Of a stretch of 64,000 bases of DNA, positions 23,256 to 36,580 are shown piece by piece. Under the pieces are notes generated by a model, which worked only from the letters and a program-made list of their open reading frames with translations, had not been told where the DNA came from and made no database searches. Within the stretch, counting starts at the first letter, position 1, and the number at the start of each line of letters is the position of its first letter. Both the position numbers and the translations under genes were made by a program. Source of the DNA: Jacaranda mimosifolia (taxonomy: Eukaryota; Streptophyta; Magnoliopsida; Lamiales; Bignoniaceae); the NCBI GenBank assembly GCA_018894105.1, contig CM032126.1:30602391-30666390 (forward strand), in the 5' to 3' direction.

Positions 23256-24150
23256 GGTTAAAATTCACTTTTACCCCATTGTATTCAAACTTCATCTCAC
23301 TTTACCCTTTTTTACTTTTAATTGCATTATTTTGCCTCCTTATACTCTCAATTTTACTTCACTTACTTTAACTCATTAAAGCCTCTTCAATTTCTGTTAG
23401 TAAACCAAGCAAAAATGATTAGATCACCATATTTTATATTAATATATTCAAAATGTCTATATCTCAATATTTTTTTGCCAATCTCTCCCAGCTACTCTCC
23501 TCTTATATATGAATACATAAATTTTATACAAAACAATATTAAAATTAAATCAAAAGATCCAAGCTGAATGCTGAAGATGAAACCTTGACATCATGATTGA
23601 CTACACTAAAAATATATCAAAAACTTGCATCATATATTAATAGTACATCTCTAGAAGAAACAATGATTTTCATTAAAGAAAACTCAAATTAATAATATAC
23701 AAACCAAACTCAAATTAATAATATACAAACCCCATCTTTTTCTCCATAGAATTGCTTTACTAACTCTATTTTATTACCTAATACATTCCTCTATCAAATC
23801 ATCAAAAATATGTGTAAGTGATATTTCATATGGGCATTTGAAGTCGGTCTTTAAGAAACGTGTTTTCATTATATGTCTTTTGTAATTTTATATTTCTAAA
23901 TGTTCAAATATAAATTTTTCTTTTTTATGGAGAAGATGAGTTTTATTTGTTAAATGAATAATTAAAAATTATGGGCAATTTTATTTTCTAAAAAGAAAAG
24001 GTTAATGGTGTTAAGGATATAAAGTAAATTTAACATAATTGAATAATTTAAGAAAAATTAAGAGTATAGGGAAGCAAAGTGATGCAATTAAAAGTATAGG
24101 GGGGTAAAGTGAGGCGAAGTTTGAGTACAAGGGGTAAAATGGATTTTACC
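23256..24150. mobile_element. Non-autonomous element with long inverted repeats (Mutator-like)
   Basis: The left end GGTTAAAATTCACTTTTACCCC and the reverse complement of the right end, GGTAAAATCCATTTTACCCC, pair as the start of an inverted repeat of roughly 100 bases. It continues through CTCACTTTACCC, ACTTTTAATTGCAT and TATACTCTCAATTTT on the left and their complements on the right. The flanks TTTTTTATA and TATTTTTATA look like an imperfect 9-10-bp duplication. Long terminal repeats with a 9-bp-class duplication suggest a Mutator-type derivative, but there is no transposase, so the class is inferred. Confidence 0.65.
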
Positions 24151-25790
24151 TATTTTTATAATTAAGATATAAATATGATTTCATAAATAATTAATATTTA
24201 TTAATAAGTATTTTCTTTCAAGTAATACATCATTTGATAATGTTAAATTTATAAAAATATAAATTTCATAATAAATCACTAATTAAATTAATTACACATC
24301 ATTTTATTGCAATCATATATCAATCATTACATACACATATATATACACACACATACACATCAATCAATTATAAATATACACAAATATATATATATATATA
24401 TATTTCATTAAAAAAAATCTTTTTCACCATATAAATCCTACAAAAAATGACTGATTTGACATCTATAATAAAATTTATCACTCTCAAAACAAAAAGAAAC
24501 AAATAACTCAGTTTTAATTTATTTTTTTATTTTTCCAAAAAAATAAGAAACGCTTGATATATTTTTTAATTTTTTTTTCAAAAATTCATTCTCTCAAAAT
24601 ATTTTTCAAAAACAATCCAAACACAAAAGAACAAGCCCTAATCTTTTCTAAAAGGTTGGTCAAATATTATTACGAGCCAATTATTTGGGGGACTGCGCCG
24701 TATATAAAATTTCACATTGAGAGTAAATGAGTACATAAAAATCGAATGGAATCAATATTAATTACTGGCCAATTGGAATCTTCTGTATTTTTCTTAAAAG
24801 TTGTAAAAATTCGAGTCCCCATGCAACGCATGCCCTCTCTATTACCCTCAATTCTTTCGCATATAACGTAAGTTAGATTTGTTTGATCACATTTGACTGT
24901 TGAGACTTGGCGTGACAGATTTGACTGTTGAGAGACAGATGCGATATATAGATTTGTTTGATCACATTACTTCCACTGCTATTTTTACTGCTCTGTACTT
25001 TGCGCAGTTTACACACACTAATCACACTTGACTATAAGTTTGCCAACCCAATAATATCAAATTTTATTCCTTATCAAAAAAATTACGAGTTTAATATAAT
25101 CTATAAATTGCTATTTTTCTAAATTAATTAAAACGTTTTCATAATATCAAAATTTACTACAAAAGTGAACACCATTTCACAGGAGTTGGGTCTTCACTAG
25201 ACTTTTCATGTCTTACTATAAGTTTAAGTATAGTAGGAAATCATCATATATATGTGTAAATGACAATAAGTAATACCTCATGAAATTGGATCATCGTGTC
25301 TTGCAATAAATTCGAACACCATTAAATGACTTTGTATGTAAGAGTGATGGTCATGTGTTGGAGTCGAACCTTCTATGTCTATAATAAAAATAAAATTTCA
25401 TAGAGTTATACCTTAAAATACACATGAGCATCATCAAATGACATTATATGTATGTGAGAATGACGATCATGTATCTACTTTTAAGCATTATAAAATGATT
25501 GTCTATGAGAAGCAATCATATAATTTCGTAGTTTATGTGAGAACAACAATACCCAATACTTTATAGAGTTGGGTCTTTTATATTTTGTAACAAATTTGAA
25601 CATTATCCATTGACACAATAAATTTGATCATCATTAAATGACAAATGACGATTATATGCCTCTTCTCAAACCTTTCAATTACTTATGATCATGTTTTGCC
25701 CTAATCAAAATATTAAAATAACTTATAAATCGTTACTCCTCTCTCATTTGAATGAAATGTCAATAATATTTTAATATTTATAAAATTGGG
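24151..25790. other. Intergenic DNA, no gene seen
   Basis: AT-rich sequence with an AT dinucleotide run near 24385-24402. From about 25190 to 25680 several loosely similar stretches recur (GTTGGGTCTT..., CATTAAATGAC, ATGTGAGAATGACGATCATGT), suggesting a diverged repeat. No coding potential was recognised. Confidence 0.55.
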
Positions 25791-26781
25791 ACGCTGATGC
25801 TTGGCAATAAATCGGCCATCATCAAAATGACATGCATGAAAGTTGTTGTTTCTTGGGTTCTAATTTCTTGTCTATATAAACTTGCTACATCTATTTCCAA
25901 AACATGCATCATTCAAGGTCAGGTTCTTTCTTATCACAGCATATCCAAAACAACCAATCTATCCCATGTCTGTCTTTTCTTTCCTCTCCCAATTCTTCTT
26001 CATTGTCACTAATCTATGTTTGGTGGAGAACATATGTGGAGAAGTACTCTTGCTGGGGAACTTCCAGAAAGTGTCAATCATGGCAATTATCAAGGCGCTG
26101 TCCTTGCTGAGCTTATGATTTTTTTATATTTATTTTTCTATCTTTATGCATGATGTATTTTCTTGACCTTGCAAGACTTTTTCGTTGATTTTCTTATACT
26201 TTTTTGTGTGTTAGTTGGACCATTGTTGTTGTGGTTTACTTTTATTGCTTTCAAGCCTCCCATCTTGTCCATCGTCGTCTATTCCTCCTGAGCTTTGGTT
26301 TTGTAACATTTGAATTCTGTTTTAATACCCAATGATCTGTTGTTTCTCAGTGAATATTACAACATTTTTCATTTTTACTTTTTTCACATGAATTGTTCCC
26401 ATGTTAATGTCCCTATACTTCTTTACAAATGCAAAGCTCCAATTTCAATGTTTAGACAAAGAATGCAGAGGCGATCATCAATATTGGACTAAACTGCAAC
26501 TTGAACAATTAATATAAATTATTTTATAATCATATAAATATTCTCTTACATACAATTTGCACTCCTTAAAAATCAATAGTTACAAAAAGGGTATGCCTCT
26601 CTTGATTAGCGGAGGCTGCACAAGAATTGCTTTTTCACTATGAAAAAAAATTCTTTTTAATAAATTATTGCATATATATGTACACAAATACAAACATTTG
26701 TATGGTGAATAAAAACTAATAGCAACATACTCTGCATACCTTAGGGTTATTATGGATGTATCTAAATTCAATATTCAATCT
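25791..26781. other. Region downstream of the XBAT32-like gene, with a TATA-like box and short frames
   Basis: A TATATAAA at 25873-25880 lies about 140 bases upstream of a 45-codon plus-strand frame (26016-26153) that starts MFGGEHMWRSTL and has a hydrophobic end. I recognise no family for it. The part next to 26781 is expected to be the 3' untranslated region of the minus-strand XBAT32-like gene. Confidence 0.3.
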
Positions 26782-29700
26782 TCAGCAACTGCTTCCAGTT
26801 GGCACAGATTGATTAAAGGAACACAACCATCTCCGGCCGTCATTCTGGGAAGTTGAGCGCCTAAGGCTTGATCTTGAATATCTAACCAATTGGTTGCCAT
26901 CGACGTTTCTCGTGACCAAGGGAGGACTGGTGTCTGGGGCGCCCATGCAAAGGACAGGGCTGAATTTAACCGAAGCGAAGCTTTGGCAACTTAGGGATAG
27001 GAAGGAAGAACTGATTGGGGAGAGACGAGCGCAGGGGAAATTGGGCTTGCATAATGCCGTTTCCAGGGAGGTGGATTCTGGAACCTCGGCTGAACAAGTG
27101 CAGAAGGACATTGATCTTGTTCTTGCCATTTCTTTCACTATCGGTCTCGTGCCTGCAAGCTTAACGAAGGAAACAATTCCGTGGCGGCATAGGGGACAGG
27201 CGATCGAGCCGGGTGGCCCATGCGCCACGGTGGATGTGCTGGTTGTGGAACATAGATACAGAGCGCAATGTGTGCAGAACTCATGGAAACAACCTGCATG
27301 AAGATACGTATGTGTTTTAATGAGTATATAATGAATAAACTAATAATAGTTTCAATCTCAACATCAAACTCAAACACTGATAATATACAGATGATTGGTT
27401 TTAATGTCTGCCTTTTACATCTTTTAATGGTTATACTTCCTTCAACTGTCATTTAATTTTCATCTATAGTTAAATAATTTCATGCAGTGTGATGGGAATG
27501 TCAAAGATTCACGTCTTTTTTAGTCGGGCTAGACCATTTCATGCACTAGAAGCAACATTGTGAACAAAGCCGCTAGCTCCATTACACCATCTACTCTTGT
27601 AATATGCTTAAGAGCTCAAGTTATCTTACATTAGATGGGTTTAAGATTTCAACATGTTCTTTACAAGGTTGTAGAGTTCCAAGAAGAAAAGACTGGAAAA
27701 TTCGATGCAGCAATTTGTGCAAAATGATCAATTAAGTTAAATGTAATATACCTGCAGCAGCAACTGTGCACTTTCTCTCCAAGCAAACAACGCAAGGGTC
27801 TAAGCATGCTGATGGTGAGTCATTGCTTCTCCATCCACATTCTCTGAGAAGGTCACATAGAAGGATAAACTCAATTAAGCTTGAGCTTACTGAGTTAAAA
27901 GTAAAAACTTAAGCAATAAGTTATCCACAAACGGCAGTGAAATAAATTCCATTTCATATAAAGACATGTCTAGTTTATATATCATGGAATGAAATAGATT
28001 TCTAATTATACAAACTCAAGGTCGATTTGTATGGTTAAGTTTAAGATAATATATACCACAAACATGAAGGATAAAAAAAGCTGGATCATAATCTACCGTT
28101 TCACCCCTACCAAGGTAATTAATTGATTTTAAAACTCAACTCAAAATAGTATAACTTATGCTTACCTAGCAATATTGACAATGCTCATAAGAGGAAGACA
28201 TAAATAAGGTGAAGGACTAAGTCTTCGTTGGCCTCCTGACTGTTGGCTGAGAATGTCCTCGAGCCAATCTTTATGCCATGCACGAGCAACCATCAAGGGA
28301 GTCCACCTTTTAACATGTTTGTAGAATAGTAAGTTAATGGAGCAAAAGAGTGGATCTTTCAACACTTCAACAACCAAAATACCAAATGTCAAAATAAAGT
28401 GTCTAATTGGAATTATTTCAATAGATATGGCGTAAGATATCACCTCTTGGATGTATATAACAAAAAGAATCTCAACTCGACTTCATAGAAGGGCACAATG
28501 GGGAATGCAAAATTAGGCAACACTAATAATGTCTATGTATGCCAGTGGTAAGGAGATTCAAAATGCCAATTACCTTTTCTTTTGACTGAAAAATACTTTC
28601 TTGCAGTCCCCAGGTAGAAAGATTAGCAGAACCGACCCATGAAACTATTTTCTTGCTAAAGACAATTTCTTAAGGAAAATTAAATCAGGAATAGTATTTC
28701 TTTGTGAGATAATTGTTTTAAGAATGGATTTTAGATATTGATTCAGTCTGGACTCTGGCTGCATGTAAAAAGGTAACTTGGGAGTCTGAACTTTTGCTTA
28801 GTAAGCGAAAATAAGGAGAGAAAGTATTAACAAATGGAATTACTTCCACTAGTTCAAGATGAATATTGCTTCCTTTCTTTATAGTTATTCTAATAAAGCC
28901 CCTGAAAATAGGCAACATTTTATTGCATCAAATTCAGGAGTTCTGCGAAAAACAATTTAGAGAAAACAAAGCAGAACAATTTCCAAAGGGGCCTTATACA
29001 AAGATTGACACTTGGAGGGCACTGTAAAAATGGGAATATTTTCTAAGAGTTGTAGCCACTGGTTCTGTTTTAATTGCTAGACATATCATGCAGGCATACT
29101 GAAAGTTTACACCCCTGTTTTAAACACCATCATTGGAAGAAAAGGGATGATGTGATTTTATAATATCACTTGCTTGTTAATTTCAAATGTGAAGGAACTC
29201 TGAACCAATAATTCACTGGAAACAGCAAGATAAGCCGAGAAGAGAAAAAATAAAATACTAACATATAAATGTTTCATGTAAAGCAACTCAAGAAAAAATG
29301 AAGGCCAGTTACTTGCATACCCCTTCGCGTTTTCTGCAGTCAGACTGGCACCCCTGGCTATCAGAAGCTGAAAATAACCGAAAAGAAAATATTTTTAGCA
29401 CATGTATATGGATAGCAGGATTCGGGTCTGTCACCGGATATACCAACCTGGCAACACTGTGCATTACCACCGCATGCGGCATAATGGAGTGGAGTGCTGC
29501 CAGCACCTGTAGGGGGCAAAGGTGCAAACCGTAGCATTAATCAGTTAATATAACTTTACAAAGTTAATATCGCTTGAATGTTATTAACATGTAAGTATAT
29601 ATATCAGATGCTTTTAGAACCACATATTCGTGCATTATGAGATGATGTTCCAACTTTCAAGCTTCACCTACCCTAACCAAGAGCCAAAGAAGCAAATGAG

Positions 29701-32453
29701 CCAAATGTCCATGCCCCTGCACTTTTTCATTATTAACATTCCATTAAGTTAGATGATCAGATCGGCTGAGAGACCAAGTAGCTCCATTTGAAAATGATAT
29801 TTGTGTCAAATAGGCCTTGGTGGAATCAAACTCAGAATTTATTCATCTAGATATATAGTGAAGTTTATCTCAAGGAGAAACCATTGGTTTTGCAAAACTG
29901 ATAGCTTAGGGGGTGTTTGTTTTCATTTCCAAGCCCCATTTTCATTTTCATGTGGGAATGGAAATTGGAAACAAATACTTTCTCACAACTTTTTTTCAGT
30001 AAAAGTACACATTTTCTTCTCAAAACTCTTTCTAAACCTACCATATCATCCTATTACACATCAATCAAATTCAAATTTAATTTGACATAAAGAATCCACT
30101 ATCATTTTCAAATTAATAAAATATATATATTTTTAAAAAAAATAAATCTTTTTAAACATAAAAAAATATAAATTAACTTACTTTTCAATCCTATAACATA
30201 TTCTAATCATCACTTTCCAACATTTCACCCAAATACATTTCAATTTCTATTTTCATTTTATAACTAATTTTCTAACTTTTAAAAATGATTGGAAATGGAA
30301 ATGGCTCTTGGAAATAAAACCAAACAACCCCTTAGACTCCATCTTAGGATCCTATACTCCTGCAAAGTCCCAGTATTTAGAAGTCATTTCTACTCAACTG
30401 ACCAGCCCTGACTGGTCACTTCTCAAATACCCCTTCAAACAATTCAAAAGTTTATCTGAGATTTGAAGCATCATTCCAGATGTCTAATCAATGGTGTCAA
30501 CTTCCTTGTCAACAAATCATAACTTTCAAATAAGCATTGCAACAAGGCACAAGCAACTTTCTGTTAATAGAAAAAAAATCGCAATTAATGAGATTAAAAT
30601 TGTGTTTAGGATCCTTATTTTGAGGTAGGAATCCTGTAACGAAATTTGGTGCACCAGTTTCATATTGATTCCAGACATTTCTTACAGAAGTATCCTATGG
30701 AAAATATTCTAAAAATTTACCTGTCCAGCCCTTACAACATTTTTATGCCTGAAGGTGGAAAGAGAGGAAAACATAACTCGTCCTTTTTTGTCCAAAATTT
30801 TTCTCTTCAAAGATTAGTTATGGTGACCTTGATCAGTTCAGGAAGAGTTAGATCTGCTTTGCTATAAAAGAACAATAAAGTCAAAGTTGAAAGGGCACTA
30901 CTCGAACTACTAAATTGGATAGCCGTGGCACCTTGATACAATTATTCAATAATAGGAACTCTTATTTTTAATAGCAACATTCCTCATTTGAGATATCAAA
31001 TAGCACATTCAGAGTACAGGTTGAGCAAATAATTCCTGCAAAATCGCCAATAGAGCTCTGGACAAAGTGAAGTTTGAAAGTAAAAATGGAATGGGGCATG
31101 CCATTTGGTGGAAATATAAATGAACATATCAAGAAAAGAAACAGAAAATGAAAAAAATGATTATCCTACACCAAAGCAGAAATGCTATGGACAATTTATG
31201 AATGCATAAAGAACAAAAACTCCATCTCACCTATTAAATCAATAGTAGCCCCATCTTGCACTGTTATATTAGATACCGAGGCCCCTAGATCCAGAAGGAG
31301 GTGAACAGTTTCAACATGCCCATTTAGTGCAGCCATATGAAGAGCAGTGACGCCACCGTCAGCAGGTCTATTGATTATTTCATAGAGTGCACTGTTGAAA
31401 ATAAAGTAAAATCGGCTTTACTCAGCTAACAGCATAGTTACATGCATCAAAAAGAAAATCTTGACAAGTACCCTTCATCAAACTCAGAAACAGATTCATC
31501 ACTTGTTGATCTTTTCTTTAAGATACTGCAAAAATTAGGAATGCTGGGAACATAATCGGCAAGGAGAAGCCGGATGCACTGGGAATAGCCATTTAGAGCA
31601 GCTAAGTGGAGTGCAGTTCCTCCATTCAGGTAATCTGCTCTGTGGATCTAAGCCAAAACCCAATTGTAAACTTATATCAATTCCCCAAAAATGGGATTCA
31701 ACTTATCAATACAAAACAAAATGTCTTAAAATTTACAAGACAACATAAAATTGTCATACATTGGCTTTAAAAAGAATCAGAATCAGAACAACCTCCCAAT
31801 GACCATATTGGCAAGCTTGCATCAAGGCAGTCTGTCAACAGATGGAAAAAAACAAATCTTTTAAATTCCTACTAAAACTATATTCTACACAATCAAAATA
31901 CAGATCCTCAATCAGTCACAAAGTCGTGAATCATCATTCTTCATTACTACAGAGTTAAAAGGACTGAATTCAAACCGAACAGAATACTTGAAAGAAACAT
32001 TCCAAATGAAAAGAGAAAGAAAAGGAAAAGAATAGGAATCAAAACTCCACCTGTCCACGATAGTTCCTGAGGTTAATATCAACTCCAGACTCGAGCAAGA
32101 GTGAGACAATCTAAAAACATGGAAAGAACAATATAATCAACATCATTGACTCACAGTTCAAGACTGTTAAAGATTATTATACTGTATGATTAAAGTTAGT
32201 TTTATTTATTCTTTACAGAGATGCATCCTCATAAAACTAACATTGAATTGCAGCCTACCTCATGATGACCTTGAGCTGCAGAGTAATGCAAAGGAGAATT
32301 GCGGACACCAAAAGTGGAATATCTAGCAAGACGAGGATTATACTCCAACAAAGCCTTAGCTTCTTGAAGATCCCCGTCTCTTGCTGCAGAGACGAGACGC
32401 TCCCCAGATGCAGAACATCCCAAAGAATTACCCACAAGACTCAAAAATCTCAT
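26782..32453 (-). CDS. XBAT32: E3 ubiquitin ligase XBAT32-like (ankyrin repeats and RING-HC), ten exons
   Basis: Exons on the minus strand: 32259-32453, 32051-32110, 31760-31831, 31472-31647, 31231-31391, 29448-29506, 29321-29367, 28166-28306, 27752-27843, 26782-27293. All introns are GT-AG and the joined length is 1515 bases, giving 504 aa; Arabidopsis XBAT32 is about the same length. The protein starts [20 protein letters not shown] and has ankyrin repeats from about residue 50 to 275 ([32 protein letters not shown]). A RING-HC follows with C321, C324, C336, H338, C341, C344, C367 and C370. The conserved tail ends near [10 protein letters not shown]. In Arabidopsis XBAT32 ubiquitinates ACC synthases, limiting ethylene, and promotes lateral roots; the same role here is inferred by orthology. 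Two in-frame ATGs lie upstream (32483, 32462); the 32453 start was chosen by homology. Intron 5 (29507-31230) holds a MITE. Confidence 0.95.
27294..27751 (-). other. Intron 9 of the XBAT32-like gene, splitting the RING domain
   Basis: Donor GTATATT directly after GCTGCTGCAG at 27752 and acceptor TGCAG before GTTGTTTCC at 27293. The glycine codon (residue 335) between the first two and the remaining zinc ligands is split by this phase-1 intron. Confidence 0.85.
29507..31230 (-). other. Intron 5 of the XBAT32-like gene, largest intron
   Basis: The donor GTGAGATGG follows TTAATAG at 31231 and the acceptor CTACAG precedes GTGCTGG at 29506. It is 1.72 kb and contains the Tourist-like MITE at 29909-30331. 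Confidence 0.85.
29909..30331. mobile_element. Tourist-like MITE (PIF/Harbinger type) in an intron
   Basis: 423 bases flanked by TTA on both sides (29906-29908 and 30332-30334). The left end GGGGGTGTTTGTTTTCATTTCC matches the reverse complement of the right end, GGGGTTGTTTGGTTTTATTTCC. Three-base TTA duplications and a GGG...GTTTGGTT terminus are typical of Tourist/PIF MITEs. Related sequence appears at 43015-45449 and 46815-47813. Confidence 0.85.
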
Positions 32454-33500
32454 AGCCGGCATAATATACAATTCCACAAGCATGAAATAGAGAGAGTGAA
32501 TGAAACCAAGGCTCCTAATCTAACTCCAGAAATGACCACTCTGTTTCCAAAAGTCAAAGAACAAAATGTAGACAGCCATTTAAGCAAAACTATTGTTCCT
32601 TGATCTTTGAGCCACCATCAGGAATAATATCGGCATCACATCACCAATTGATCACCTTTCAACACACATTTTCCATGTTTTTTTACCTAAATAATAATCA
32701 ATTCAAAACTAATCTTTGCCTGTGCATACATCCAAAATATGATATTGTGAATGTCAGAATCTCTTCATAATCCAATGCTTAAGACTTTTGAAAAGGAGAG
32801 ACAGATTTCACCATCATTAAACTATTTGAAATTCCAACTTGACCATTCATATATGTAGAAGAATAAATAATTCTAACATAAAGACAGAAATCTGAACAGG
32901 CCACATAAGATTTTGTCAACTCCTAATGGCCAAGAGAGAAAATTTCAATCTTCACAACCACCTGCAAAGCTTTCTCTTGAAAATGAGATGAAGAAATTAA
33001 AAAATAAATTAATAAATTCCCACTTCTCTCTTGGCCTCAAAATCAAGATTCGGCAATGCCGTTTTCTGAAAATTCCCAGAAAAAAATAATGAAATTTACC
33101 AAGATCCCACGTCCTAATTTTGCCGCAAATTCAAGAACACCAGCACCCAATTTCCAAAATTTTCCGGGAAATCCAGAACAGTTCTACCATCCAACAAACT
33201 CAAATAAATTCCTTCCACCACCCCCACAAACCCAGCAAAAAAGGGGTAGTTTTTTTATTTTTTTATTTTTTTCCTAAAACCACAAAAAAGGAAAAAAAAA
33301 AAAATGACAGACAATCCTCCCCAATAATCTGTCTACTTTCCCCTAATATCCTACTCTTGAATGAGGTGTAATGCTTAATATTCGGCTTCGCTATATATTT
33401 ATTTGTCTGTTAATTATTGCGCTGTTTGGTATATTTGTTTAGGCTGTGAAAAAAATTGCTAGCATATGTGGGGATAGACAAAAGAGGAAGGTATTCAGAA
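32454..33500 (-). promoter_or_regulatory. 5' leader and promoter region of the XBAT32-like gene (inferred)
   Basis: The sequence directly upstream of the start codon on the minus strand, with no other gene before it. It contains long A/T and pyrimidine-purine runs (33240-33304). No TATA box or start site could be placed with confidence. The plus-strand frame at 33056-33277 in this region shows no family resemblance. Confidence 0.35.
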
Positions 33501-35826
33501 AGTAGGGACAGCGAGTTTCGCGACAACCTCAAACCAATAGCAAAACAGGCCTGCAAAGGAAAGTGTACGCTTCATCATTGGCACTTGACATCTTTTCTCG
33601 TTATTGCAATAGAAATCTGATGTTGGATAAGTTTTATACGTGGATTGTTGATTGTGATGTTGTAGATAATAATATTATAATACAAATTAATGATAATATT
33701 GTATAGGATTTTATGATTTATTTATACTATTAATAAAATATTTATCCCATTTTTTATATGTTTAGAATGAGTTGTCTAAAATGCCCCCATTTTATTTTAT
33801 TTATTTTAATTTTTATTAGCTAAAAGTTATACAATAGCTATCATTTATAACTATCTATCTTTTTGTCTACAATTACCATTTTATTATGATTTTTATTTTT
33901 TATTCATGCAAAAATAAATAGACATATTTAAATTATTAAAACAAAATTACATTATAAAAAAATAAATAAATATTATCATCATATAAAAAATAGTAAAAAA
34001 TTTTTAGCATATGCACAGAATGTGCTAAGTTGCTAGTTTTAGATTACTTTTATCCTCATGTAACATTTTGTTTAGTATTTTATTTCTTTAGCCTAATTTT
34101 GATTTATTTTTTTGAATTATTATAATACTCTTACTCGATTTCTTTCATATAATTTTATTTTTTCAGATAATTAGAAAAGTTACATGCATTGTATGTAAAG
34201 TTGACAATATTAAATACTAGATTAATAGTGTATGTTTTGAATTACATTTATTTATTTAATTAATTGTAAATTCATGAATTTCCCTCAAGGTCAAGGACAT
34301 TCCTTCTTAGCTTTTCAAGATTGTCCATTGTAACTTGCCAAGTTGGGCCTCTCTAATGTTGCTTTTATTTATCTGTGGAGAACTTATGAAAAGAAAAAAT
34401 ATTCGCACAAAATTAAGATTTAAAACCCAAAAGTTACTTGTAGTTCTCAAAACCCAAGGTAAAAATGTGGGTGGTCAGAAGTTCGAACCTTAGTTCTCAA
34501 AATCCTAGGTAAAACTCCTAAGTCTCTCACATAATGTGAGAGGTCAAGAGTCGAACTCGAACGAACTCTTGATGTGCATGTATTTAAAAAGAAAAAAAAA
34601 CTAGGTAAAAATGAAATCCCATCACATTTTCATAATATCGTTTCCTCATAAGTGTAGAGATAAATTGTATTTGATGGTGGATATAGATTTTGTGAAGTAT
34701 TTTAAAAATATTTCTGTACTATATATATATATATATATATTTATCCATAAAATGGTATAACATATTGTATATAGAATTGCTATAACATATTGCATATAGA
34801 TGTCCATTCAAGTTTACAATGTCTAAAGGTTTATTAATCTTACTTTCATTTTACATGATGTTTGCTGTTTGAGCAATAATCTTGTTTAATTTTTATATTG
34901 AAATTATTTATTTCTATTATTACTTTTTATAATAAGTGGGTCATTGCATTATTATTCAAGCAATAACTTTCAATTTCAAGTCACACTTTATCATTAAACA
35001 TGTGGTGGAAGCTTTTTTTTATGTAAGAATTAGTATTAATTGTTCGTTATAATTATTAATTATAGATGGTTGTGTGCAATTAATTATTGGCATATCGGTG
35101 TAATGTTATGATTAATTGCTTCACTCATAATATTAAGATTTTAAAGTTTAGTTTCCAGCTTAAACTTAAGAATATAGGGAGTTTCACTTGCTTAATCAAA
35201 ATTTAAGATAAAAAAATTTTCAAAATAAAGTTGAACCGATTTTTTTTTTCTTCTCATGGTAATTTCTTCACATTAACATTTTTTTCAAAATTAATTTAGA
35301 CATAAATTAAGCTAAAAGAATAAAGGTTTCAAGATATTTTAAAATGCTTATTTTGCAAATTATAATTTAACGTAAGTTTAAAATTTATATTATTGAGTGC
35401 TTCGTCATACTACTGCTCAAGTAAATTACTTTTGAATTTAAAGTAACATTATAGCACTAAAATGAGCTAAGATTCTAAATTTGTATTTACAATTTAAGAA
35501 TATAAGAGATCACTTTTTTATTTTAATCCTTTTATCTAAACCCTTGAAAAATTGAGGTTGGATATGCCGGAGATAGTTAACTTGTAGTATACTATTTCAA
35601 GTGACATTATATTCAAATTTTACAACTATAGAGAAACTACAGTATCTTATTTCGCAATATAATAATAGAATAAAATCTCCAGATAATGCATAATATTATA
35701 CTGCATACAAGATTAGAGAATCGAAAGAAGAAAAATAAACAAGGCAAGAAACGAATAAAGCCTCCTTGAAATTTTAATTCAAAATTAAAAAATGTAGAAT
35801 TAAAGCCTGTTCAACACTCAGTTTTC
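33501..35826. other. Intergenic AT-rich DNA
   Basis: No gene was recognised. It contains an AT dinucleotide run (34723-34740), a direct repeat around 34433-34515 (CTCAAAACCCAAGGTAAAA and CTCAAAATCCTAGGTAAAA) and a nine-base-pair hairpin CTCTCACAT/ATGTGAGAG at 34524-34542. Confidence 0.55.
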
Positions 35827-36291
35827 TTAGGACTCATTTACTTAGAAGGATTGGATTGGATATGATTGACAAATAAATGATACAAATACTAGAATATACA
35901 TTAATACAGGTGATAAATTATTTGCTTTGATAGATTTGAGATAAGGATATTCTAATGTTATACAATTCATTGTTTGGTTTCTAAAATTATTTCTTGTGAT
36001 AATTGACAAGATGACACAATTAACCTTTAATTTTTGTCATAATTTCTTCTTTATCCATCTACATTTATTTGAGCAAAATCAATCAAATTGAAGGAGAAAC
36101 AATTTCTTTTTCAATCTAAAAATGAGTTGATTCCAAGGACAAAATTCTCAATCTTAAGATAAAGTGGGAATTTTAGCTTAGGAAAAAATAATTATCTTCC
36201 AATTTTAAATAGGGGTAATTTCGTATGTTTTCTATCTATTTCTTGAGGCCTCTAATCTTAGGATTATAAATCCGGCCACTAACATGAGATG

Positions 36292-36296
36292 CATAA
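36292..36296 (+). repeat. Target-site duplication CATAA (left copy)
   Basis: CATAA directly before the 5' LTR of Copia element 2; the same five bases follow the 3' LTR at 40891-40895. Confidence 0.85.
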
Positions 36297-36580
36297 TGTT
36301 ACAAATTAGTGCATCTTTACTGCCTTGCCTTTAGTTGTTTATTCTTTTGCTATCATTTAGTTGATTAAGTCAAAGTTTTATGTTGCTATTTTCCTAGGAT
36401 AGATAAGACCATATCTTCTGTTTCTATTTCTCAGGAAACTAGTTAGTTTTTAGTCTATAAATTCAAATATGATGTAATTTCCTTTCTAGACTTTCAATAA
36501 AAAGTATTTTAGTCTATTCTCTAATTATTTGCTTCTCTCATTGTTTCAATAACAATTTTCTAGTTCCCTTTTTTATTTTA
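36297..36580 (+). repeat. 5' LTR of Copia element 2
   Basis: 284 bases, starting TGTTAC and ending TTTTA rather than the usual CA. A polyadenylation-type AATAAA occurs at about 36498 (CAATAAAAAGT). Confidence 0.9.

Noticed and set aside
33056..33277. Plus-strand frame rich in Pro, Asn and Phe upstream of the XBAT32-like gene
   Set aside because: No family resemblance. It overlaps the expected promoter and leader of the opposite-strand gene and follows low-complexity sequence.
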